Of a DNA stretch of 64,000 nt, positions 21,472-31,740 are shown piece after piece. The position numbers and the translations under genes are program-made. The notes under the pieces were generated by a model, which was not told where the DNA came from, ran no database searches, and saw only the letters and a program-made list of their open reading frames with translations. Numbering within the stretch: position 1 is the first letter of the stretch; each line of letters starts with the position of its first letter. The DNA is from Gremmenia infestans (lineage: Eukaryota; Ascomycota; Leotiomycetes; Helotiales; Hamatocanthoscyphaceae): the NCBI GenBank assembly GCA_032629725.1, contig JAFEVB010000002.1, positions 2,108,001 through 2,172,000 of the forward strand, in the 5' to 3' direction.

Positions 21472-23468
21472 TCAACCAAAAAGGCGAAAGATGGCGGTCC
21501 AATTCGCCGGGTTCGAAGTGAATGAAGTACGACATAGCAGGGCAATTGGGAACTGGGGGATATTCTACTCTAATTTCTGTTCCATTTTGTTACTTGTTCT
21601 TGAATACGATCTTCTTAAAACTGGCCGAGACAGAAGGGTTTATCTTGTATAGGTAGCATCATGTGAGTTCCACGTGGTTATGAGCGTGACCTTTCATTTA
21701 AGGTGTTCGGGAATAGCAGTACAGTACCAATTTAGATCTGATACGCAACATTCGATCGGATCGCCAGGCTATTCGGGAGATGACGAATGGCAGTTGTCAA
21801 GGATTTAACCCACTCGTTTAGGCAAGTATAGGAGTAAATTTACCTCCCGGCGCATCATGCCATGCCAGGGCTTGTCTCGGAATTGATTAGGCTCTGCAGA
21901 ATACGGTGGTAAATGGCATGATTCGAAAGGGGGGTCCTCAAGATCGACAGATGGATAATTTCCATTGAGACATGGAAAGGAAGGGCCATGGCGAGAGTGT
22001 TTTTACTTCCTACGCCTTGGCAATCCAACGCTGTGATCTGATCAAAGGCCTTCTTGTGAGGACATCTGAAAGAGCCCCGAGCGACACAAAGCAATTGAAA
22101 CTTGGAAGTGCAAAGACGAAAGAGAAAGCCAAATGCAAGGGTGGCACGATGGCAAGGTAGCCAATGGTTAAAGGGTTCCACAATCACTAGAATGCGGGGG
22201 GAGCTTTCGTTTTAAAGTTACAACATGTGAGTTATCCGGGAAAGGTTGCAACCCTCTGGGCCAAGTTCAACCCTATCATCCTATCCCATCATTGACAGCG
22301 CTCTATAAGCCGGCACTGGCGGATTTGATTGAATGGCATGCATGCTGTGTGAATTACCTATAGGTAGGTAGGTATCATGCATCTATAAGCCGAGTCTAGC
22401 GGGTACTCAAACATCCTCACACATTGTGCTGACGGGTGCCCGCATGAAACCTTTGGATAGAATCATGTTGAATGTCTACCTAGGTACAGTACTTAGGATG
22501 TAACTGACTGCCCTCAGCTCAGGCCACTCAACGTAGGTGGAGATCTGGTTCACGATGCAAGAGCAGATGGTACGATTCAAGCTCTCAGCGAACGGCTGAG
22601 GCGTTGTCGAAACAGCAGGGGGGTTGAAGTTTGGTTTTGTGGCCGAATCGGTACTAGACTGACTCTCTTACCCCACACTTTACTTTCAAAGTCTTTCACC
22701 CACACCACACCACACCACATCTGACAGACCACGTCCGCGTAATGAGCATACTGTAGTGTACCTCCGTACGCAGCGCAGGGATCTCCCTTGCTTTGAACCA
22801 TAGACATGACGCAGAAAATAGGGACCCTTCGCCTAGTCAGCCAATTGGAGTGAAAGAATTAAACTATGGGGTTGAAGAGGATGTCTTGGCATTTTGGGAA
22901 TTAGGCAGGGTCCCACAAAAAAAGATAAATCCTGCTTGTTGACTGGCTGAAGCTTGGAAAGGTGTAAAAGGCTAAGTAAAGTAAAGGTCTCCACTAAAAA
23001 GGATCCCTGACTTGTGCAAGCGGGTCAAGAACCTTAATTAGTGGTCCATGCATTTCCATCTCCATCTCCATCTCCATTCTATATATCGTCTTCCCCTCTC
23101 TCTTCTCCTACATATGTCACCCGCATCAATAACATCACAATTCCTCTACCCAACTGCACTCCGAACCCCTAATTACGATTGTCACGAACTAGTACTACTG
23201 CTAATCTGGAGATTCATACTCACCATTCGCCAGGCTTCGAAATACCCACGACAAAGAACTGCCATCTCGACAAACGGGCATCATTCCAGGACACAAAGAA
23301 ATACCACAACTACCGTGCTGAACACCCACGCCATTGGCCCCGCCCCCGAAGCTGAACAACGAACTTCCGGGTTATCCAAAGAACCTCCTTATCCATAGCT
23401 GCAAATTTAACCTGCAATCCATTTACCCAAACAACTTGAGATATCAACCATCACAAAACAACTCCATA
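21472..23468. other. 2-kb intergenic region with long leader of the next gene
   Basis: No gene supported. Holds a TACCTAGGTA palindrome at 22477-22486, a GGTAGGTAGGTA run near 22364, and, from about 23040, a C/T-rich stretch that is probably the 5' leader of the serine-rich protein gene. Confidence 0.5.
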
Positions 23469-24335
23469 ATGTCCAATAACGACCGCAACAGCCCTCCTGC
23501 CGAAGGTCCTCGACAACGCCGCAGCTCTGTCACCCAGCAGACCTTCAACAACCTATTTGGAGGCAGGTCCAATAGCACATCCGGGGCTCCCACGGCCTCC
23601 CTGCCAGGTCCCATCACCATAGCCGTAGCTCAAGACCAACGCCGCCGCATGTCCATCTCGACCCTCGGTCTATCTGGAACATCACCTACACAACAGCTTC
23701 CAATGAGTGCACGACGAAGCAGTGTCTCAACTGCTGGCTCAGAATCAATCGATGAGAATGCTATTGATGATGAAGATGGTCCCGCCCGTAGCAACCCTAC
23801 CACACCGTTCACTCGCCGCATATCATTCGGAGCCCAGGCCCTTCGCCGAGCACAGCCCGGGGGTAGCCCAGGCACAGGCACAAATGGTACGAAGAGATCT
23901 TCCTCCTACACCACAGCCCCAGCCCTTCCCACAATTCCATCCGGTCCTCGGAGCTCACGCTCGGGGTCCGGAAACGGCGGGGGTACCACTCCTCCTCCCC
24001 ATGTTCAGAATCAAGCATATCAGGCAAGCACGCAATCAAAGCCCAGAACAGCTTCTGACCTTTCCGTTTCCGCTCGTCCAGGTGAAGGTGGTGGCTTCAA
24101 CTGGTCTGAGCAACTTAGATCCCGTGCTGAGAGCTCTGTCTCTCAATCTCAGCGTCCTAGCTTCTCCAACCCCACTCCTGCTGCCAAGCAGCCTACCCAA
24201 GAGCGCCAGAAGAGCGTGAGTGAGATGCCGGCTCCTCCTTCGGTAGTCCCTGCTCCGACCCCTCCCAAGCCTGCGAGAAAGCAGCCCGATGCTTTCCAAG
24301 AGCGAATTCTGAAGGGAGACTTTTACATGGATTGA
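23469..24335 (+). CDS. Conserved serine-rich, probably disordered fungal protein
   Basis: Single exon, 288 aa, starting at the first ATG (MSNNDRNSPPAEGP); the open frame upstream has no ATG. Composition is dominated by Ser, Pro, Arg, Thr and Gly. Several RRxS sites (RRSSVTQQTF, RRMSISTLGL, RRSSVSTAGS, TRRISFGAQAL) look like targets of basophilic kinases such as PKA or other AGC kinases. A conserved-looking motif GFNWSEQLRSRAESS lies near residue 208, and the C-terminus is FQERILKGDFYMD. No folded domain, signal peptide or membrane segment is visible. Similar proteins in other filamentous ascomycetes are usually annotated only as conserved serine-rich proteins. Regulation by phosphorylation is inference. 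Confidence 0.8.
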   Translation: MSNNDRNSPPAEGPRQRRSSVTQQTFNNLFGGRSNSTSGAPTASLPGPITIAVAQDQRRRMSISTLGLSGTSPTQQLPMSARRSSVSTAGSESIDENAIDDEDGPARSNPTTPFTRRISFGAQALRRAQPGGSPGTGTNGTKRSSSYTTAPALPTIPSGPRSSRSGSGNGGGTTPPPHVQNQAYQASTQSKPRTASDLSVSARPGEGGGFNWSEQLRSRAESSVSQSQRPSFSNPTPAAKQPTQERQKSVSEMPAPPSVVPAPTPPKPARKQPDAFQERILKGDFYMD

Positions 24336-25410
24336 TGGACGATGGTCTTCGTTGTTCACATTAGTTGTTCATTCTTGTTTACAGGGAGCGTGCTACTCTT
24401 GTAACATCATACTATGATACCGGCGTTGAAGGCGTACAGGCGGGCTTTTTGCCCCACAGGCAGTCAAATATATGGAGCGGAATTAGGTGGACAAGAAGCA
24501 AGAAGTTATAGGAGTGTACGCTGGACGTTTCATTCTTGTCTTTATGTATTGATAATCTTGATCTTGGCGGTGATACTCAGCGGGGATAAGAAAACAGCTT
24601 GGCGAAGCGTAGTGTTGACTTTGCTTCTTATTACAGCCAGTCCCAACGGATAGGATCGGATGGATGCCTTTTACTATGATTCATGACTCTCACTTTTTGT
24701 CTTTGTCTTCGGATGCGTGGCCTTCTTCCCCTGCTACTGCTTGCAGGCGAGGGACTGGAGTCCTTCATACCAGATTGCCAGTTTACTAGTCAGCTTCGTA
24801 TCTGTCGCTGTAGTTTTACGCAGGTAGCTGAATGACATGACACGCAGATTAAATTATATCTGCATTTCGTTTCATGTGACTGCGTTCCTTTTCACATGTA
24901 AATCCGTCTCATCTAATAATCGGAGACGAGGTTCTTTGTATCAATCATTCCTTCCTCGCTGTTATAGTAGGCAGGCGGCTCATTCTAAAGCACTGACGGG
25001 GAAGGAAGGCATATATCTAGAACTTGGAGCTGAGGTGTGGGTCCCTATATCATTCTGATCAATGTCGGCTAGTCTACGATCGCGCGATATATCTTTTTCG
25101 GACTTCGCGTACAGAATTCGGATGTATAATCGTCGAATTGAATTATATGTGATGTCTGGAGTTAGGTTGAGATATCTTAGATAGATATCGATATCCCCCG
25201 CGGCAAGCAAGCCCGCACCCCCTAGTAGTAATATGATTATGGGCCAAATTTGGGACACGTGTCAGAGGAGAAAGTAGACACTAGATAGCGCTGGCAATCA
25301 ATATCTGGCAGCGCTGGGTGTGAGAGTCGCGCGTTGTGGGTTGAGGTGTGGGTGTGGGTGTGGGTGTGGCTACATTGTAGGAAGTTGTGGCAGGAGCCGA
25401 CTATATACGC

Positions 25411-25433
25411 GTGGGGTGTCTAAGACACCCCAC
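25411..25433. repeat. Perfect 11-bp inverted repeat, 1-nt loop
   Basis: GTGGGGTGTCT, one A, then AGACACCCCAC: the two arms are exact complements. Could be a protein binding site, a terminator-like hairpin or a cruciform; nothing nearby decides. Confidence 0.7.
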
Positions 25434-25518
25434 ACTGTGTCTCTCGTTTAATCTTTATGAAACTGCCTCAGTGATGTTTGGAATGTCTCTACTCCGTATT
25501 AGGACAGTTGGGTTCAGA

Positions 25519-25538
25519 TGTCACGTGTCAACGTGACA
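25519..25538. repeat. Perfect 8-bp inverted repeat around CACGT
   Basis: TGTCACGT and ACGTGACA separated by GTCA. Each arm holds a CACGT half, the core of bHLH/bZIP sites. It lies about 390 bp upstream of the BTB copy 6 start codon. Confidence 0.6.
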
Positions 25539-25833
25539 CAGCGCTAATGACTAAGCGAAGGGGCTCAACCACCAGAACCTCTTCGCGGCGCAACAGCAAT
25601 CTCATGACAGCACTATCACGCATAACTAGGTAATACAGCTAGAAACCAGAAGCAAGTCTTACTAGCTAGTAAGAAGTGATCATACCTGTGATACCTACAG
25701 TCTCAGACACGCAGAAGACTTCATTGTTCATGTCGGATATGGATTCGCAATTGAATAGCTAGCTATTCACCCATCTGAGACTTGAGTTTCATTCAAGCTT
25801 CCCTACTACCATACTGCCTTGGCCGCTTTTGTC

Positions 25834-25840
25834 TATATAT
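25834..25840 (+). promoter_or_regulatory. TATA box of BTB copy 6
   Basis: TATATAT about 90 bp before the ATG at 25929, followed by a CA-rich leader. Confidence 0.5.
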
Positions 25841-25928
25841 GTACAAAACACCACAGCAAGTCCCTACAGCCATCTAAAAAGCATCTTACACTCGCAACAA
25901 CAACAATCCTTTAACTCAACTCCGCATC

Positions 25929-26745
25929 ATGGCCAAAACTACACCGCCAAAAACCCCCCAACAGTCTCCAAGCTTGGCGCAAGATGAAGGCCCGCGGAAA
26001 CGACATAAAGCGAACCCTCCTGATTTCTCGTGCGTACAGTCCATCTTTCGTCTTGCACATCTTCTAACTTGCCTTCTACCCTAGTCAAGCAGACACCGTC
26101 GTCACGTTTCTCATAGGCCCTGAAAATGAAGATGTTAAGCCAAAGACATTCATTGTTCACAAGGAGATTGCATGCTACCACTCTCCGGTTCTCAATGCTG
26201 CGTTTAATAGCGGGTTTATCGAGGGCCAGACGCAGACGTATAAGCTTGATGATATTCCAGCGGGCGCGTTCAAATTTTTGGTTCAATGGCTCTATTACCA
26301 AAAACTCACACTGCTACCTTTCGATGAGAACTGGTTCCCTGTATCCCACGATGTTGAAAACAGCAAAATTGTGCAAGACATGAATCTGGTCGCGCTTTAT
26401 GTTCTTGCTGATCGATTAGCTATGCCGAGTTTACAAAATCTCATCCTAGAGACGATTGAGAACCTAAGCGACAAAACGTGCGCCATTCCTATTGGATGTC
26501 TCCATTACGTTTATGATAATACGCCGCAAGGCTCTCAGTTGCGGAAGTTCTTTGTTGATATGACTGGCAAGCAGATTGGGGAAGAGCCGTTTGGGCCTGC
26601 TGAAGAACATCACCTGCCCCGCCAATTCTTGTTGGATTTGGTGATTTGGCATACGGTTCAAAGAGCCACCCCAGAGGTGGTTAAGCCTTCTGAATTCTTT
26701 GTTCCGGTTCAGGAGGAGGAAGGTGATGGTAGCGAGAGAAAATAA
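25929..26745 (+). CDS. BTB/POZ domain protein (array copy 6)
   Basis: Exons 25929-26029 and 26085-26745 (253 aa); intron 55 nt (GTGCGT...CCCTAG), phase 2 after PDFS. Exon 1 is 101 nt with a basic patch (GPRKRHKANPPDFS), the same length and ending as in copy 7. The BTB core reads VVTFLIGPENEDVKPKTFIV, HKEIACYHSPVLNAAFNS, GFIEGQTQTYKLDD, FKFLVQWLYYQKL. The tail has LVALYVLADRLAMPSLQNLI, LHYVYDNTPQGSQLRKFF and LPRQFLLDLVIW, ending FFVPVQEEEGDGSERK. The RKRHK patch could be a nuclear localisation signal. It forms a tandem pair with copy 7. Confidence 0.9.
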
Positions 26746-27382
26746 TGAATGGTATGTACACAGTATTCTCATCTTTTCCAAGACATTTACTAATTGAACA
26801 GTGTCAGAAGGATGGGAGTGAATTTGAACCGCTTCAAAACTTTGTTTAGAGAAGAACATCTTGGTGGAATATAATTGCATGGGGCGTGGCTGAGGGGAGT
26901 AGGTCAAAATGGTCTCAATTCCTCATTGCGGAGTAGGCCTCTTCATCTGGTAGAGAATCTGATGGAGATCAAAACAAAAGGGGGGGCATATCTAATAGTG
27001 AATGGCAGTAAATACTTGCTAATTACTATTATCCATTCGCAACTCTCGAATTACAAATTACAAATCCTTCTTAATAAGGAAACTTTCTCAAAGTGCTGCC
27101 TCTTTACATATCCTGTCTAATTCAATTTGACTTTGTTCTTTCTGCTGCGTCTCTACCTTGTTCGCACTTGCCTTCATTCACCCCCAAGCCTGTCACCCAA
27201 TCTCAACTCCTTACCGCCCTCAAGAATAAGCGAGACTTGATTACTTCCTTGAGAATCCCCAACCTCAACTCTGTTTCTTTTAACCTTTCGCTTCTTAATC
27301 CACTATCACCCTGTCAATCTGTCAACCTGTCAACCTCTCAACCGCTGCTCCGCTCAGCTCTGCGACAAAAGCCCATCACACA
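26746..27382. other. Intergenic between BTB copies 6 and 7
   Basis: Terminator of copy 6 and promoter/leader of copy 7; the region after 27120 is C/T-rich and probably transcribed leader. No gene seen. Confidence 0.5.
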
Positions 27383-28281
27383 ATGGCGGACAGCACTACT
27401 TCGTCCAAAGACAGCAAGACTCGCCCTGCGTCGCAGAGTGAAGGTCCCAGAAAGAAGCACAAGGCGACTCCTCCAGACTTCTCGTAAGCGTAAATCCCTC
27501 TTCAGATCATTCCCACTTCCAAACTGATGTGTTTACAGTGACTCGAACTCTCTCGTCACATTCATTGTCGTTGAAAACAAAGGGGGGAAGAAGACTGAGA
27601 CGAAATTTACGGTTCATAAAGAGGTGTGATTTTGGACTAATCTTCCGATTGAATCTTCCCACAATGTCTGAAACTTCCCCAAGTGTCTAATGCTAATTAA
27701 TTGTTGTTTCTCACCAGGTGGCATGTTATCACTGTACTGTTTGGCGCGCCGCGTTCAATTCCAACTTCATCGAAGGCCAAACGCAGACTTAGCGGCTCGA
27801 AGACACTACCCCTCGCGCTTTCAAACTCCTTATACAGTGGCTTTATTATCAGAAGATACAAGTTAGACAACTTGACGACGATTGGGTACGCAAGGAAAAG
27901 ATACTCGAACCCAATGACGAGGAATATGCTTTGGTTGAACTATGGGTTCTCGCGGACCGTATCTCGAATCCTAAACTACAAAATTACACGTTGGACAAAA
28001 TTGACCAGATTCGGCGGGAACACCATTTAATCGCAACTCAAACACTAGATTATGTTTACACCCATACTTCGTCGGACAGTTCGCTTCGGAAGTATTTCGT
28101 CAAACTTTTTGCTTGCGGACTTGAACCCGCTGGTTTCAAGCACTTAGGCCATCATCTTCCCAACAAAATGCTAATCGATTTGGCAATATTTCATGCTAAG
28201 CAGCGAGGTACTGGCTTTTACATTGACCATTCGGAGTTTATGGTACCAATCGAGGAAGAAGCGAAGAATGGTGGATCATGA
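27383..28281 (+). pseudogene. BTB/POZ gene with an in-frame nonsense codon (array copy 7)
   Basis: Exons 27383-27483 (101 nt), 27539-27623 and 27718-28281 join in frame to 249 codons plus stop. Exon 1 (MADSTTSSKDSKTRPASQ... ending PPDFS) mirrors copy 6. The BTB segment reads SLVTFIVVENKGGKKTETKF, TVHKE | VACYHCTVWRAAFNS, FIEGQTQT and then TAG at 27790-27792, where every sister has Tyr. The same frame continues RLEDTTPRAFKLLIQWLYYQ, VELWVLADRISNPKLQNY, LDYVYTHTSSDSSLRKYF and EFMVPIEEEAKNGGS. This copy alone has an extra 94-nt intron (27624-27717, GTGTGA...CACCAG) inside the BTB motif. One TAC/TAT to TAG change disables it unless it is read through or polymorphic; the rest looks well preserved, so the loss is recent. 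Confidence 0.8.
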
Positions 28282-29204
28282 TGTCTGTCGGCCCTTGAGC
28301 TCAGTCTAGGATGATTGCTGATATTTAGCAGACATTCTCGAGAATACATTCATGGATTCCAAGAATCATTCGCTATCTTCCAATCGAATTTCACAGGTAC
28401 GATACCAAGGATATTTGGGGACATACTAGCTAGACATGGTCAAAATGCTACACACCTCGTGGACTCTCAAAGATGGAACTGTTCTGCTGGTGGGCATGGA
28501 ATGATGAGAGCAATATTTGGATTCGGACTCTGGCTGCAGCATTCTCACCGGTTAATACTTTGTCATATATCGGAGCAATATGGGCGATAGGTGCGAGGGA
28601 GAAATATCATGAAAGGAAAAGCACTTGAAAATTTCACATCCAATCTAATATCATGAGACCATATTGAAATTATGAACCACTTTCGCTGTCTTTGAGTTGA
28701 CAATTTATAGTGCTATGTACCTACCTCAATTGTATGCCCCCACGTGTTTGATCACGTACTTATCAACATTTCAAGTACTATCTACTTCCTCCGTGGACGG
28801 TTCAAAGGATCTCTGAATGTAATGCAGCAAAGGCTTAGAGAAACCCACTAGACTTTGAAATCTTCAGATATTAGATAGCTAGCGCCACCTGAATAAATCA
28901 TCAATTATAGCTGATTCAGACGAACTATTAAGTAGAGGCTTATATAAAATACAATTGACGCTACGGACTATTTTACATCTACAGATGTTTAGGAAAAAGC
29001 TGCTTGGACGTAAGGAGAGACGGTTTAACTACTTACTAGGTGTTGGTTATGCTATTAAATGTAATCTTATAAAAGACCGTAGCTTAGGATCATGTACAAA
29101 TATACGCTTTCGGTCTCAAGTAACTAAAATCGCTTTGCGGTATGCCATTACGTATGCCTTTAGCCCCTTTCCACTCGAATGCCTGATGCAGTTATTCTTT
29201 TGAA
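28282..29204. other. Intergenic, no gene seen
   Basis: AT-rich spacer between BTB copy 7 and the 3' end of the HET gene. Two CACGT sites near 28741-28757. Small open frames show no recognisable family. Confidence 0.5.
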
Positions 29205-31190
29205 TCATCGCGTCAGCTGCTGAAGCGTCACAATATCAAGCTCCAAATCAATCGTCTTGTCCAACGGCCACTTATAATCCCTATCCAGATCAAAAACACA
29301 GTGTGAATTTCCCCTCCATTTAAGTTCATCCCAAGTGCTGTTTTCCTCTAGTTGACTCTCCAATCGACTTTTCTGGATCATGGCTCTCCCGACGACGCTA
29401 TATGTTGGGGAGTCCGCCGACCGGCGAAGGACAGCGCAAATATCGCAGCCTAGAAACTGACAGACAACATCGCCTTTTCGAGCATTGGCAGAAATAATTC
29501 CTGCGCGACCGGTCTCTAGCTTGAAATTTAGAAATCTGGAATTCTCTTGTGTCTTGCATCCGGTATCAATCTGAGCTGTTGCTTCTCGTTGCTCCTTGGT
29601 ACTAAATTTATCGAATGAAACTTCTCCTACTAATATCAATTAGTCTTAGTTCAAAAAAAGTAAGATTTCGACTTACTATGAAAAGCTTTTGAAGCGTTCG
29701 GAGTGATAGTCAGGACCCTTTCCATGAGATCGAGAAACTCGCTGCTAGAGTTGGCAGTATCTGTTGAAGTACTCCCGGCTTCTCGTCCAAGATCTGGCTG
29801 TTTTCTCAAGCGAGATACATTTCCTACGATAACACCTCGAGTTTTGATGAGCTCTAAAGCTCCACTGGTTCTCAGGTGTCTTCCAACCTCCTCCTCCAAT
29901 TCATACATGCTTCCAAATATCCTCTGTAGTAACTGGCTGAAGCGAACCACGTGTGGCACGGAATAGAACTTGGAATAGAAGCTTACGACGTCTTTGTATA
30001 CTTCGAATAGAGATTTTGAGTAATCAATTACTAGCTCTTCGTCCTGACAGTCCAGAGCAAGGCCTAAGAGGCCATATATCTTATCTCGTGGATCTGAGCA
30101 CGACGAACCTTGGCACGACCACAGCAGGTCCCCAAGAGTATTCTCCCTCGATTGTCGATGCCTGTTGATGATGAAGCCTTTGCTGCGGGTTATATCCCGA
30201 ACGACTTTAGCCAATCTCGTGGTCGCTTTCTTAAAGTTCTCAGTGTAGTGAGTATCCCACCAACGATTCCATGGCCATGTTGCTAACCCCTCCACGTGGT
30301 CCATCAACCTGCTTCTTGTATACCATTTTGTCCAGAACTGGTCGATCTTTAAAAAGTAGCTGCTATAATCCTCTAGTATGTCCATCTCTTGCTCAATAAA
30401 CGGTAGAAATATATCCAACAGGATCAATCCAGAATTCGTCGCATATCAGAGCGAACTTGGACGCAAGTGTAATCTCCTGGATGATCCAAACTCTCTGCCA
30501 ATAAGACCCCTCTAAAAGAGCCCTTAAAACTTCCAAAAAGTGTACTGATGCACAGTGAGTTATAAGCCAAACGAGGTCTGATAGTTCATTGGCGCCAGGA
30601 TTCGCGTGCGCACGCAAGTTTATTCCGTCAACTTTTTCTCGAGTTAAGAGTCCCATTGTCCTGTACGAATCGAGAGCAAGCATTGATAGTCTGTACTCCT
30701 GTGATTCTGATAGATTTTCCAATCGCCCTAGCCAAACAAGAACTTCTTTCGCGTTACGGTAAATTTGAGCCATGAGGCGAACCTGGTGGTTTCTTTCCGT
30801 TATATCAGATTGGTTGACACACAGAGCGTCAATCCAGATTTTGCTTCTGCATAGCCACGCTGCCGAAGCACCATAGTGTAGCATATCCGATTCGCAAGTC
30901 ACGTCCCTCCAACCTGCCCTCTTGCGCAAGTGCCACAACGCTTGCCAAAGGTTTTCCCGAACCGATACGGTGTATCCGTTCAACAAGATGTGCCGTCGAG
31001 GTCCATCTTCAGGGCCCCATTCATAGGAAAGAGCGAAATATTGTTCTTGGACTGAGTTTTCAGGGGAAGAGTGCGCAAGCGAGCATGATATTGGGTCATC
31101 ATCTGGCCCGGGTGCGATTTCGAGAAGTCGTATCTCTTTCGCGTGACCAATAGGCTCATATTTATATGCTGGAGGCTCTTCCATGGCCAT
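29205..31190 (-). pseudogene. HET-domain (heterokaryon incompatibility) gene with a frame break
   Basis: Start ATG 31190 (MAMEEPPAYKYEPIG). The N-terminal 260 residues are a HET domain: IRLLEIAPG, YFALSYEWGPE, ILLNGYTVSVRENLWQAL, IWIDALCVNQSDITERNHQV, QIYRNAKEVLVWLG and YWQRVWIIQEITLA. In fungi HET domains execute vegetative incompatibility cell death. Near 30400-30430 the frame runs into TGA (after PVGYISTVY) while a second frame opens (FIEQEMDILEDYSSYF, then DPRDKIYGLLGLALD, the usual post-HET motif); I find no splice pair that fits. A normal 47-nt intron (29676-29630, GTAAGT...ATTAG) joins the last exon, with RKGDVVCQFLGCDICAVLRR and SVVGRAMI, the standard HET-protein C-terminus. So the gene is complete apart from one indel, real or assembly-made. 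Confidence 0.75.
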
Positions 31191-31740
31191 TTCTGAGGAT
31201 GTTAAAGAAGTGGGTTCTCTGTCAATGCTGAAGAGAAAACGGCCTCTGAGTCCTATGTAAGCTTGCGCTGCGTGTGGCGGGGCTGAGGTGAGGCTATGTT
31301 TCTGCCTGCGCTAAAGAGAACTTCCTGTTGGAACTCAGCTGCCATGCTGGCTGCTGATTAAGCGGGGTTTAAACGGCCTGCCCTGCTCTGTTACACAACT
31401 CAGATCAGAAGGGATCCTGAAATAGTGCTAGTGGGTGAGGTGAGTCGTGATTGGGGAAAGATCTACACGTGTTACTATAGGAGAACAAAGTTTATCAGAG
31501 GACTAAGCCGCATGTGGTATGAATGAATGGCAAATTGTGCTCTATTTTTCTAATTCATCATTCATGGAATTTTCATTTTCGTAGCCTTCCCCTTCCCATC
31601 TAACGCGTCCGTCTCTATTACCTTGCCCCGTTTCCGCCTTGTAAAAGAAAGCCAAGAAGACTTTTGCCTATTCCAACCTTAACGCTCGTCCCGAATAGAC
31701 CGATCGTTCACTAATGCTCATACAGTACATGCTGGTATAA
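31191..31740. other. Intergenic, no gene seen
   Basis: Promoter side of the HET gene and 3' side of the phosphoinositide phosphatase gene. Nothing else supported. Confidence 0.5.

Larger units (their letters stand above)
24336..25928. other. Intergenic with GTGTGG repeats and two perfect inverted repeats
   Basis: 1.6 kb without a supported gene. Holds short GTGTGGGTGTGG repeats near 25340-25370 and inverted repeats at 25411-25433 and 25519-25538 (listed separately). The 3' part is the promoter of BTB copy 6. Confidence 0.5.

Noticed and set aside
23707..24219. 170-aa overlapping frame inside the serine-rich protein gene
   Set aside because: Shadow frame of low-complexity coding sequence; the chosen frame has regular RRxS motifs and a sensible start and stop.
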